Origin: Gymnogyps californianus
Lineage: Eukaryota > Chordata > Aves > Accipitriformes > Cathartidae
Length of the DNA: 64,000 nucleotides
Direction: 5' to 3'
Assembly: GCF_018139145.2 (NCBI RefSeq)
Contig: NC_059477.1
Span: 15,363,522-15,427,521 of the forward strand
How positions within the stretch are numbered: position 1 is the first letter of the stretch; each line of letters opens with the position of its first letter. Position numbers and translations under genes: made by a program. Under the pieces are notes generated by a model. The model was given only the letters and a program-made list of their open reading frames with translations. It did not search any database and was not told where the DNA came from. Below, in pieces: positions 39,428-51,651 of this stretch.

Positions 39428-42400
39428 TTCGGCAGGTCCTTCCTTCAGCTTTGCTAAATCTTAGCCTGTCAGCTTTCAACAGCTTCCTCAGCTGCAACAA
39501 GCTCTGAACAGTCCCCTCTAGATATACACATCTCTCTTCCCAGTCCCCTCTGCAGCCTGGTGATGTTTGTTCCCTACTATTTATAGGAGACAGCCAGCCT
39601 CAGCTTCTACTGCAAAGCTCCCTCCTGGCTGCACCATCCAGCATTCTAGATAGCTTCTGAGCTCTCAGCTGCTTGAGGAAGACAACGATCTCCTCTCTTT
39701 CTCCAGGCAGTTTCTCCTGGACCAGAATGCAGCAGTCAGAAGAAGTCTAAGAGGCAATCTTTCCGCTTGCTGTCCAGACTCAGCCATTAAACAGAATAGA
39801 GCAAACAATCAAACAGGTACCATCCCTCACAAGGGAAATCAAGACAGCAATGTTTTAATGTACCGATATACCTGCATGGAACTTGAGTAAAATCAATTCT
39901 GACATTTACTGAATCACCACAAACCAGACAGAAAAGTTGAGGACAGTTTATATGAACGTGAGAGAATACAGAGTTTGCTAGATTTGAGAGCAGAAAGCCC
40001 TAATAATATGTACTAAATAACATTCAGCAATGCAGACTGAAAACCTTTATCTAAGAGTCTCAGAATACATTTGATTAATTGATGTTCTGCCAATGATTTT
40101 ATTTAATTTTTAGAAGCACATGTATACCTCAGGTCTCTGATTTCTTAATTAAAAGGCTACAATAAAGGATTCTTAAAACAACCTAAGATTTTACTGGTAT
40201 ATAATTAAGTCCACCAAGAAATTCTCAGTATTTTAAAGAACAGACAGAATATACTTTTAGCCTTCTGTTATTCCCACAACACACAAAAACTGCTCAGTCA
40301 CCAGTACAAACAGAATTGTAACCTTTGAAAAAAAGTACTGTGCATTGTATTCTTCCCCTTTTTACTTAGTCCATGGTTATATCTACTCCACATTCTGTCA
40401 ATCCTCTGTCTACCATGGGACAGCACTTTCAAGTCGTCCTTTTATTTAATCTTACAACGCCTGTTCTCATTGACCACGGCACTTTTGATCTGTGGATTTA
40501 CGATAATCTAATGCATATCTCTCACTGGAAAGGTTGCCTTATTTATCCCTATTGTTCTTTTGCCAAAAGAGAAGCTTACAAAAAAAATTAGCTCCCACTT
40601 AAAGCAGGAAGGAAATAGCATTTGTTTAACACAACAAGAGACCTTTCAGTACCTGTCTGGTGCCCTTGACCAATACACTATTATGGTCTCTCAATATGCT
40701 GGCTGCCCCTTCCCTGGCTGCTCATTTCTGATAAGAGATGCCAACTCCCTGGAGTGCCATTCAGAGCTGAGAGCAAAAGGCAAGAGACCCAGGAGGGTTA
40801 TTTTCAAAGGCTTATGAAGGAAATAAGACATTTACATGCTTTTGCAATTATTTTCTGAAAAAAAAAACTGTAAAAGAGCAGTTAAAGAGCAGCATTTAAA
40901 TTGTTGTACCACATAACTATTATTGGCAGAAAACCTTGAAAAGAAGATATCTCCTTATTTGCACTATTCTTTATGTTCTTTCCAAAAGCTTAGCCACAAT
41001 TAAGAAATACTTTGCTGACAGCTCATTCACTCACTATAAAATCTACACGGTATTTTGCAATAGATATACAGTAATGCTCTTGAAAATAATACTCGAAGGT
41101 AATGCACTGCTGTAATCTTGTCACAATCTAGTAAATAACTGAAGTCATTGCTGCATGTATTCATCTTTAGCATTTTTGACAGATGCTTTCATATTGGCTT
41201 CTTCAAAATCATCTGTATTCCATACTGCAATAAAAACTAAATGGTCACTAATGGCACACCCTGCTAAGACAAAAAAGCCAATAGCAAATCCATGGAGACA
41301 TATTATACTGTACTTGGATACTTTTTACATTAACACAGTACACTACAAATTTGTGTCATGTTAGATAGAATGGTTCTGGTTTGAATTATGTGGACTGTCT
41401 GGAATTACAGCTTCGAAAACTGACAAAACTAGATTCAGCTCTTCATCCAAGGCAGATACATTGCATTTCACAGTTTACCATTTGATGTCACAGGATGCTT
41501 CAAAAATGGAGATTCTCCAGTTTGCTTGACATGCCTATTCAACATCCCATAGCAAGTTTTACCCAAGGAAATGGTTTGTCCTTGCAAAAGAGTTTTGTAA
41601 TTCAGTGTGGCATTGCTCTTCAACTTTTAAAAATGCAGTCTCACTTAACCTTTTAAGTTACATAACTGTAGGAAACAGAGGGAGAAAAATTAACTAGTTC
41701 AGTCCTCAGTCAAGGTATGCCCCACTGTGAAAACACCCATTTTCCTCCCACCTGTGGGGTTAGCCATGTGCTTAAGCACCCTACTGAGCTGGAGCCTTAA
41801 GCAGTTAATACACCTTGCCACTTAGATCCTAAAATCTTATCACTCATGAAGATGGAAGACTGCATGGTATTTTCAGGGTGAACTTAGGATTGCTGTTACT
41901 GTATACTTTCAGAATATATTCCGGGCAAACAGGTCACAACACTGTAATGTACAAATCCAACTCTTTACTCTATTTACTGGTTACTGTTTTAAAGGGATAG
42001 TAAACAAAGCAATAAGCAGTGTATAATTCTTTTATGTCTACTTCAAACACAACATGCACGTTTCACATTAAGTCAGCCTAGGAAAACTTTTTTCATGGAT
42101 TCTAAGGCAAAGAGACTTTTAAAAATTTTCATATGGTATATGGAATAAATCTGGTGATCCTTGTAAATGGCAAGGTACTACAGTTGCCAGTAAGATTTAA
42201 GAATTGCCCAAATACTTTGGTTTTATTAAATGCAAATACTGTAAATCTGGATAAATGCATCTAAAATGTATGAAGATTCGATTTCTGTTAAAAGTCAAAT
42301 TTTATATGCCTCTATTCTGATGTATACATACTTCTGATTTCATAGACTGAAGTGGGCTGCCAAACAATTTTGGACAACAGCAGAGCTGAGACTGATGCTA

Positions 42401-43495
42401 TCAAGTAAACAGCTTTCATTTCCCAGTGCTCTGAGGTAAGGTTCCTCAACTTAGACGCTTTGGGCAGTAATCCTGTAATCAAATACAGGATCTCACAGTA
42501 TGAGTAACATTATGCTTTTCTCTCCTTACTTGTCTCCACTCTAACTTTTCTTTACCAGCAGGCAGAGCACCGTCAGAGGTTCTTGCAGGCAATGAATGCT
42601 ATGACCAAAGCTTTCAGACCACCCTTTTAAGGTTCCTCATATTTGCTGGAAAATAGGAAGAGTGGGATCTGAAAGACAAATCATTGCTGGATCATAACAC
42701 TTTGACGGGCTTGACAGAGAAAGCAACAGTAGACCAGATGCAACAAGGTCTCAGCAGCCTCAAAAAGGCTGACTACCACTATCGCATGGAAAAGCACAGT
42801 AAACGTTTGCTGTGTTGGTAGCTATATTGGCACTTCACAGCATATGGGAGCTCATTCTGCCATTGCAAAATTGTTGGGTCTAGTTTAAATAAAAAAAACC
42901 CAACCACTTTTTAAAGATACATGAATTATTCAAGCAATTTATTCCCCTTCGGTAAGTTAGGGAGTCCCACCAAAACCCGGGATAAATAAAGGAGTACTTT
43001 TTGCCACACCTTCTGTGACAGGAAAGCGTGTCACTGTGACAAGAAAGACTGCCACGTTCCTTCTAAACAGTGATCTCTTACTGACTTTTATAATGAGCAC
43101 AGTAACTAATCAACAAACCTCAGCGCATAGTTTCCAGTACTCCAAGCCATAATGAACTAGTAACCATCTTCTGAAACACATAATGAAAGCTGAAAACCTT
43201 TGAGGGGCTGCACTACACAATGTTTTCACTCTAAAAAGATACATTTGTGTAGACACAATCTACACTAATTTCTCAACTATTCTAGATAAAAAGAATCTAC
43301 AGGCCCCAAATTAAACACTTTCCTTCAAAAGTTCCTGGGAAAAAAATAGGACTTTTAAAAATCTACATAGTTTATAACGTTATTCAAAATGAAAGGTGCC
43401 ATGTGTATTCACAATATCCTTCTCTTCATTATAGAGAACAATTAAAAAACTGAATCTTGTGTATGTTATTAAAAAACACTATATGTATATTGACC

Positions 43496-44091
43496 TGTCA
43501 TGGTTTAATCCTAACCAGCAACTAAGCACCACGCAGCCGCTCCCTCGCTCCTCCCCCACTTCCAGTGGGATGGGGAGGAGAATTGGGGAAAAAAGGTAAA
43601 ACACATGGGTTGACATAAGAACAGTTTAATAACTAAAGTAAAATAAATTATAATACTAACAATAATAGAATAGCATAATAATAATAGTAATGAAAAGGAG
43701 TATAACAAAATGAGAGAAATTAGACCCAAGAAAAGAACAGTGATGCACAATGCAAATGCTCACCACCTGATGACCGATGCCCAAGCAGTGATCTGCCCCT
43801 CCCGGCCAACTCCCCCCTGTTTATATACTGAGCATGACATTCTATAGTATGGAATATCCCTTTGGCTAGTTCGGGTCAGCTGCCCTGGCTATGCTCCCTC
43901 CCAGCTTCTTGCACACCTGCTTGCTGGCAGAGCATGGGAAACTGAAAAGTCCTTGGCTTAAGATAAGCGCTACTTGGCAACAACTAAAACCTCAGTGTGT
44001 TATCAACATTATTCTCACACTAAACCCAAAACACAGCACTGTACCAGCTACTAGGAAGAAAATTAACTCTATCCCAGCCGAAACCAGGACA
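43496..44091 (-). mobile_element. Solo LTR of the same family, minus orientation
   Basis: A 596-bp element on the minus strand, homologous over its full length to the copy at 60082-60668. In sense it begins TGTCCTGGTTTCGG and ends at 43496 with a TGACA terminus. An intact TATA motif (43820-43827) and ATTAAA (43625-43630) are present, as is the (AAT)n segment. The flanks TGACC and TGAAT agree at three of five bases, a weak 5-bp duplication. It lies in intron 5-6 in the same direction as PARD3B, so it could act as a sense promoter or cryptic poly(A) site (inference). It closely resembles the copy at 37881-38480, including the CTGAGCATGACATTCTATAG stretch. Confidence 0.87.
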
Positions 44092-47000
44092 TGAATTTTT
44101 TTTTTCTATCAGATTCTTCTTCCTTTGAATAGAGATAACACAACAGAGAATTGGTACCTGCTGGAATCACTTTCTGACTGAAATTATTTGACCATTTCTG
44201 GTTAACTGAGCACTAGAATCACTGGTTTGACCTACAAAAACAGGTGCAAAACTGGTTAAGTCTAGGCTGAAATTTCACCTATTATTTCCTGCACATAAGA
44301 AGGCAAGAAACAATTAAAAGGAAGTAATAGAAGTTAAGCTCTGAATATTAAAATCAAAAAGGACAACTCTTCAGGCAAACAAGTTCTCCTTCAGGCATAG
44401 AAGTTCAAGGTAGTGGAAGGAATTAACTGAGGGAAGACTGAAACATGAAAGTTAATCACATGGTAAGTAGAAAAAAATGCTTAATTGAACTTGCCACTCA
44501 CCCTGCTTCTTTCTATCCTGTATAGTACATGTGTAAAAAAAGACTCAAAGATCAACCGCTACATTATATACATTGTTGTTCTTTTAGCTTTTGCTGTAAA
44601 AATGCTGGTTTGTTCCCTTTCCTCCTCCGTTCTTCAGGGATCAGTGAATATGCCAAGAAACAATAGAAATAGTAATTACAGTTGAAACTGGTAAGTCAAA
44701 GCTATCTTTAAAACAAAAAATAAAGCATATGCAAAACTTACACTACGTATGTGCTCTAATTTAAAGAAAAATCCATTGGAATATTTTCAGTGCTATATTA
44801 TTTCTGGCAATCACAGAACAAGCACATTCCTCTGCTTATGTGCGTCATCCACTATCCTGAAGGCTCATGAAAAACAACTAGAATAAAGAATTGCATAGGG
44901 TCATGGTGCAGAATGGGTTACACCAGAGCTGTTCTTATGCAAGTGGCTTTCCTTGTTTTACCAATGCGGGGACAAAGAAAGAGAAGGGGGAGTAAGTGGT
45001 CTTTATATCATTATTAAAAGAAATGGCACCTTCAGATCACACATTTTCCCTAGAGAAAAAACAAGATGCAGCAAATACACATGATTAAAACATTGTATTT
45101 TCAAAACACCATAGAATGATAGCCACAGTTTGATGTCTATTCCATTTACTTTGATAAGAGCTAGAAAATTCAAACCTGTTCAGTTAAGCCAGTTTCCCTC
45201 TGTAATATTCACCATCCTTTAGAAAACAATCAGTGTTACACAGTTTAAAACCCAAATGCACCTTAAAGAATGCACTAATCACCGGCCACTCTGTAGATTG
45301 TGGTAGTTAAGTGAATCAAGATCTTCCCCTGAGTTTTGGAATCAGCTCCTTACTCAGCTGCTACATTGTCAACAGCTGGCATGAATTACTGAGAACATTT
45401 GGCTAACAAGGAGGACAGCCTGTGGTTGGTCCAAATTCTACTTCACTGATCTGCTTCAATTAAAAAAAAAAAATCTCATTAGATCCTCCTTTTCTTTTTT
45501 TAAAGCAGTAACAACACTACAAAGATTAGGTTTTCTATTTTATTCCCTCATTATGTGCAAACAATGTAACTGTACAACTCTCAGATGTTGCATGGGCTAG
45601 TGTAACTGAAGCCCCAATTCCCTATAATTTAATAATGCCTGTTTGCAAAACTGATTCATCCTCACCCATATCACATCTCTCTCTTGGCTGGTGTGATAAA
45701 GGTTTGCTACTCTGAATATATTTTTCCACCTGCTAGCAATTCATCAGCATAGTTCACAGTAACAAAACCCCCAAACTCTGCTCCCATCCAGTTTACTGAA
45801 GAGAAAAGCTTCATGAGACCAAGCTTTCTCCAAACCGCAGCTTTGTTACGAGGCAAACTCAAATTATATTATTACAGACCCACACAACCAAATGCCACCC
45901 GCTGTTACTTTGTTACATTATTTGCTTTGTGCCCATGCAGCTATCAAATTCTCTCCAGAAATCAATGTAGGAACCCAGTTCTAGTGGAGCAACATGCTCA
46001 AAAGTGGTTTTGTGCATGGTCTCTAGTAGGTCCAGCTTCCAGAGGCACCTTTGCCACAGGAAGCTGTGGGGAGTGGGCACGTTTACTAGGCAATCCTTCT
46101 CCTTTTACTTTCAACAAGTAACAGGGAATCTAAAGAAAACAGCTTCTCAGATTACAGTCCCTGGAGAACTGCTCAAATCGAGAACAAGTCTGATATAAAG
46201 CAATTAACCTATTATTGCCAGGCATTAACAAACCCCCCAAGTATTTAGGTAAACTCTGCATACATGTTACATAGTCAGAGCATTCAGTTACAGCTGTCCT
46301 TGAAAAATATTGGATTATCCACTGCCTTTCCTTCCAAAAACAAACATTTAAAGTACTGGCTTTTTTCTCCTCTTTGATCAAAACAGCACTGTAACTTTTG
46401 AGGTAGCAGAGGATTAGTCCAATGTAATATCATGGCTAAAGCTAAAAACAAACAAAAAAGCTAAACCAATTTTAATTTATTTTTTTAATCTTTGCTGAGA
46501 CTATTCTCAGACATCTCACGAATTCTAACAAGCATCATGTTAGTATCAACATCTGGTAGCTTAGTGGTATGGTAACCCACACTTTTGCCATGAGCTACCA
46601 AACTGACGTTGCTGAAAGGCTTTTTAATTTAGAAGGGCTGGTTCCATAAAATTACCTAATGTATTTCAGTAACTCACATTTCTATTATATTGTACTTGAT
46701 TTGGATAACAAGAAACACAGAACAGTATTAGAATTCACATATCATCACAGTTACAGTGAGGGCCATCACTGGTGCATCATTCTTTCGCAGAGAAAGCAAT
46801 CTAAGCGAAGGTCAAGCCAGCAGGATAAATGTGGCTACTTTCTGGATTTCAATCACGCGTCATAAGTAAGTCACCTTTTGAAAGGTAGTTAATCCTTGCT
46901 GTAGGGGCTAGAATTTAATAGCAGGCAATTGTGGCAGGTAAAAATTATAAATAGCTTTTAGAATCTTCCAGTCTTTTATACCTACACACTATTACAGTGA

Positions 47001-47423
47001 CTTCCAAGAGAATTTGTACTATGACAATAAAGAATAATGTACAATGTTGGGGGAACAGGAGAGAGAAAAGAAGAATACATACTTTTTTTAAAAGTACATT
47101 TTCCAAGTAATGCATTTTATAACTTTAAAACCCCACATGAAAAAACTGTTGATGGGTAGCCTTTTCAAAAAATAAGCTCTTATTTAGAAAAGCTGGTGGA
47201 AGAAAAGAAATCCTAAATACAATAGATAATTCAGTACTTTCAGACTCAGAAATTTCCCTCCGATCCACACAGACACTGACTCTACAGCTCAGGGCTTACT
47301 GAACAGTGCATCACAATGACCAACTTAGGTGCTTCGGGAATGACTGGCAACGAATGCCCAACTACAGGGCTGAAAATATTCTGCCATTATACTCCTTAAA
47401 GATCACACAACAAAAAAGGAAAA

Positions 47424-47457
47424 TTGCTTAGTTGTTGGCTGGGGTTAAACCACGACA
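47424..47457 (+). mobile_element. Orphan 34-bp 3' end of the same LTR
   Basis: The stretch starts TGCTTAGTTGTTGGCTGG and ends TTAAACCACGACA, and matches the last 34 bp of the plus-oriented LTR at 60635-60668 with a single difference. The sequence to its left is not LTR-like. This is either a 5'-truncated insertion or the leftover of a deletion. Confidence 0.8.
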
Positions 47458-48576
47458 AAAATGAAAACAAAAACAGTTTTGTTAGGATGCTTCACAATTG
47501 CTCTACTACAGGAAAAAGTGGGCACCAGCGGCACAAGAGGAAAGGCTCACATGTGAGAATCTGAACTCCCCTCCAGCTTCTTATCCTACCGTAGGGAACA
47601 GACACCCTTACCTCTACAAGGTCCAACTGGTAACAAGGAAACAAAAGGACAACTGTCAGCAATGTTTTGTGAGGAAACATAATGGAGGATTTCTGTAGAA
47701 GATCCTGCTAACGGTCTAAAGCAAAAGGAAAAGCAAGAAGGCGGTATCTTAAGACTAGAATGAAGGTGGTTTGTGTTCTTTAAAGGAGATAAAATGAGAC
47801 AAAAGCAGGAAATGCTGTCCTTCCCTTATCCTGAGAACTTCTTAATGAAAGGTCAAGTATAGCCATCAATCAAGATAAGGAAGAGGTGACCAAAGAGATG
47901 ACCTTCTTTGAGGGGAAACAAGTATGTATCAGATAGCACTTTTATACTGATGTAGTCCTCCTCTGTCTATGTGAGAGAAAAGAGAACACAGTTTCATGCC
48001 AGCATTTTTAAAAAAAAAAAAAAAAAAGGTGAAAATTAAGCACTTCAGATAGACTCTTACATGTCTGATTTTGTTCTATTAAGTCAAAGACTAGCAGCCA
48101 AGGAAAAGCGTGCTTCCAAAATTTGTGAGGAGTGCAATGGAATTCTATTCCTCACCACTCACGCAGTTTGGCACCTGGCTTAGAAGATGCATCTCCTGGG
48201 GCAGCCACCCTCACTAGTTTGTTACTGATAAGCTGCAGGACTCATTACATGCACTTTAAACTTTTGGTTTAAGTTTGTTGCTTTTCTGAAAGAGAACAAT
48301 CCATTTTCAGTCATGCTTAACCTCACAGTTACAAAATTAATTTACAATATTCCCCTGTGAGTTATGCTTATGATGTCATTTTTGGGATGAAAAATCAGAT
48401 TATGTGGAATTGCATCTAAAGCAGATAAAATCAAATATCCCTCAAAATCAAATGTAAGTATAAATACTTCTCAAACACAAGCCTTATACAATTACCCTTC
48501 GCTGGCTTTCTCAGACAACAACAGTTCATTTCTATTTCTTGGGCTAGTTTTAAAACATGGAATTGTTTCAGTATCA

Positions 48577-48714
<138 letters not shown>

Positions 48715-49481
48715 CTACCAGACACAAAAGAACACAGGATGTCATATCTGTGAGTATGACTGTCTTTTGTCATTTCCCCCTCACCTAACACAGGTGTCAT
48801 TCAGTGAATGAGAGCAAAGAGGAATTAGCAACAGCTCCCACACTGTCTCCCTCTCTGGCCCTGCGCAAATCACTTAACCTTTTTTCCCTCATTTTTACTA
48901 TCTGTTAAAGCAGCTCTGTAGTACCTACCCACCTTGCAGGGGGTTTGTGAGGCTTAATTAGTTTGTAAAGCACTTTGAAGATGAAAAGTACAGAAACAAG
49001 ACCTAAGTATTAAAGCTGTTTACCTTAAGAGCTTTTTGAGGTTAGTAAGTAGAAATAACCCATTAGATAATGAGATTGTAAGTCCTAAGATGTATGAAAA
49101 TTTTAAACAGACCAATTTGAGCAAAATTGCCCCAAAATGAGCACTTAACCACCTCAATATTAATCAGAGATTTTTGGACATGGCTGAAGAGGCAAGACAT
49201 GCTTTGTTTCTAAACTGATACATTTATCTGCTTTAAGAACCAAGATGTTATCAGGTCCCCCTTGTTCAAACATCCCATGGACCCTTGTGAAAAGCACCTT
49301 TTTCCAAACTGCGGTGAATACTTGTTGACAAACAGTACAAAAGCCATGAGACTTTTTTTTTTAAACCAAGGTCAAGAATTGTAATTCCATACATCAGTAG
49401 TATATATAAGGAAATAAAATATTTATGCCAAAACCAGTGATCAATACTCAGCAATGCAAATACAATGGATGTTATCCTAAC
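48715..49481 (-). other. PARD3B intron 4-5 with MIR remnant
   Basis: A 767-nt phase 0 intron, the shortest here, between the two PDZ2 exons. Its central part is a plus-oriented MIR-type SINE remnant (48836-49018). Confidence 0.88.
48836..49018 (+). mobile_element. MIR-type SINE remnant
   Basis: In plus orientation the blocks GCGCAAATCACTTAACCTTT, CATTTTTACTATCTGTTAAA, GTAGTACCTACC, GGGTTTGTGAGGCTTAATTA and TTTGTAAAGCACTTTGAAGA follow the MIR core order known from amniotes. There the same positions read roughly as CACTTAACC, CATCTGTAAA, ACCTACC and TTGTGAGG. The tRNA-derived head is missing or unrecognisable. It fills the short intron between the PDZ2 exons. Confidence 0.75.
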
Positions 49482-49621
49482 CTCCAGGATTCTGTCTCCT
49501 GACTGCAAACGACCATCTTTTACTGCTGCACCTTTTGGTAAAATATTCTTCACAAAAATCGGACCAGGACCATGTACTGAAGAGTCTCTGGTAACCACAG
49601 TGAAACCAAGTCCTTCTGGAC
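49482..49621 (-). CDS. PARD3B: PARD3B local exon 4: first half of PDZ2
   Basis: A 140-nt exon read from 49621 to 49482. With the G left by exon 3 it makes Gly, then PEGLGFTVVTRDSSVHGPGP, IFVKNILPKGAAVKDGRLQS and GDRILE. GLGF is the classic PDZ carboxylate-binding loop, and GAAVKDGRLQSGDRILE is the conserved turn and strand before the second helix. The acceptor is TATCTGACCTTCTAG|GTCC and the donor GGAG|GTTAGGAT, weak at +3 and +4. It enters in phase 1 and leaves in phase 0. Reading past the donor gives residues that fit no PDZ domain, so the exon end is set by the donor and by the clean join to VNGRD in exon 5. Confidence 0.94.
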
Positions 49622-51292
49622 CTAGAAGGTCAGATAAAGAACTCCCAACATAAATTTCAACAAGCAAATGATGATCATTAAAAGTAAGTAAACAACGTCA
49701 GCAACACATCACAGACACTCAATTCAGGTTAGCTCTTAAAAAAAGAAAGCAAAGAGCTGTAAACTTGAGCCTATTTTCTGCATGGTCTAGAGAGGAATTC
49801 TATCAATGTCAGAACACATGCTCAACTCCTCCTGCAACAGCTAGAGATGGAAATAATTTTGGATAGCCCACAATAATACAAAACAAGCGAGAACTCTCAT
49901 TTCAAAGCATTTACCTTTTCTCTAGGTGGTTTTAGTATCAGCCTTCACATTAAAGTCAGTAGTCTTTGAGACAAATCAGAGCAATCAGAATTGTTTATTT
50001 ATTAGCATAAAAATAATTTACCAGCTTTTACTGAAACTTGGTGAAAAGTGGAAAATGTCACGTGATCTGAATGCAAAAAACTGCTGACAACATCCTGTTA
50101 AGATGGGACAAAGTGATATTTCAGAGCTTCCATTAGCGAAGTTGTTTGCTGCTTGAAAATAAACAAACTCAAGTGTTAACAGATAAATGTTTTAACAAAT
50201 AATTAGGGAGTAAAATCAATATTAGCAGGTATTGCTTATAAGCCACCAAAATCACCTAGGAATAAGCAGGGTCCATAAAAATCCTTTTATATTTAGCAGG
50301 ATTGCTACCCATGTGATAGTTTTCAGAGATATCATCATGTCAGTATCACATTCCTATCATTTCTAAAAATATAAATTACTGTTTCAAAATCAAAAGCATT
50401 AAATCTAAAATGGGGAAAATTCTGAAGTAGGTTCTGTTAACGCAAAGCTGAAGAGTTCAGAAGTAAAAATGAGTGATTTAAGCTAAGAAATAACAAAAAT
50501 TAAGAAATGACAGCTTGATTACGTTCATTATGTGTTAAAAGAATAGTTACAGACTGTTTTTAAAAGGGCCACTTCTAGCATAAAATTTAACTCTCAGCCA
50601 AATCAGAGACAGAAATTAAACAGAAAATATAAATGCTAACTGGGATCTGCTTAAGCACATTTTACTACATGTGCATAAACCCGTTACTCCATGCAAAGAC
50701 AGACATCTGCATGGAGTAGCAATTAAAGATATACACACAAAATTCAGCCTGCTGACAGCTGAATAAATACAGATGGAAAGAAAAGGTTTGCAGAAAATAA
50801 AAAAGGGAAAGACAGGTAAATCTGTGGTCAACTTCTTGGATAACATGAAACAGAGCAAAGTATAGTTTTAAACGTATCTTTAAAAGAATGTCGTAACAGT
50901 GATGTGGTCAATTAGCAGGTATGAATAAAAATAACAAAGGTCACCAAGTAGACAGTTTTTTAAAATTTTTATTCTGTACTTGCAAAAAGGCTGAAGCACC
51001 TCTTAATAGCGCATGTTGCTAATGAAATACCTTCCACATAATCAGTAACTGAGATGTTTTAAAAATCCGTAAGTCTGGATAACATGCATCCAAAACTTAC
51101 GAGCAAGCTGACTGTTGAGAACATTACTGTTAACATTCCTTCACCTTTTGGAAGTTTTGGAACTTTTAAACCATAAATAACTTGCTTTCGTATTTGTACT
51201 TATACTTTTAATGTCACTAGTTTAGTTAAAAGTTAAGGTATCACTATAGAGAACATGATACAGAATTAATCATATCATCTCCAAAGACTTAC
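49622..51292 (-). other. PARD3B intron 3-4
   Basis: A 1671-nt phase 1 intron, AT-rich. It contains a 13-bp hairpin at 50683-50720 and nothing else I can identify. Confidence 0.87.
50683..50720. repeat. 13-bp hairpin with one wobble pair
   Basis: The arms GTTACTCCATGCA (50683-50695) and TGCATGGAGTAGC (50708-50720) pair over 13 positions with one G-T wobble and a 12-nt loop. The pairing does not continue outward, so it is shorter than a typical pre-microRNA. Confidence 0.75.
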
Positions 51293-51651
51293 CTTTTTTC
51301 AGGTCTATCTTTATTTTCTTTGCATTTTTTTTATTGCCAAAGCCCATAAGGGGAGACAGTGAGGGAGAAGATGACTTTCTACCCAGGTGTTGGAGGTTGG
51401 GGCTCTTAGCTTGTTGTAGTGTTGCCTGTACCCCAGCCTCTAAGCTGCTTGCTCCAGAAAGATTAATTGTTTTCAGAGCAGGTTTTGGATGAACAGGAGG
51501 TGGAATCTTTGTTTTTGGAACTCCTTCTTCATTATCCAGAAAACAAAGAGGAGCAATAGCAGACTTCTCATATTGTTCTCGATTATATGGAGGAAGGACT
51601 TCCAAGATGACGCTTTGAAATTTCATTGCCTGACGGAAGATGTCCTGAGCC
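51293..51651 (-). CDS. PARD3B: PARD3B local exon 3: end of PDZ1 and PDZ1-PDZ2 linker
   Basis: A 359-nt exon, the largest here, read from 51651 to 51293. It completes the Gln codon and reads AQDIFRQAMKFQSVILEVLP, which is the PDZ1 second helix and last strand. It continues PPYNREQYEKSAIAPLCF into a linker rich in Ser, Pro and Lys. Visible linker blocks are KTKIPPPVHPKPALKT, SSSPSLSPLMGFG and a basic tail KKNAKKIKIDLKKG. The SLSPLMGFG block is shared across PAR-3 proteins. The acceptor is TTTTAAAG|GGCT and the donor AAAAAAG|GTAAGTC. It enters in phase 2 and leaves in phase 1, so skipping it alone would break the frame. An ATG-initiated reading starting at MKFQ would miss the first ten codons, which belong to the exon by splice phase. 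Confidence 0.93.

Noticed and set aside
37881..44091. A complete provirus bounded by the two intron 5-6 LTRs
   Set aside because: The 5-kb interior shows no retroviral reading frames, no primer-binding site beside the 5' LTR and no polypurine tract beside the 3' LTR, and the outer flanks do not match each other.
45813..46121. 102-codon plus-strand open frame with several Cys
   Set aside because: No known domain or signal; within an intron and antisense to the gene.
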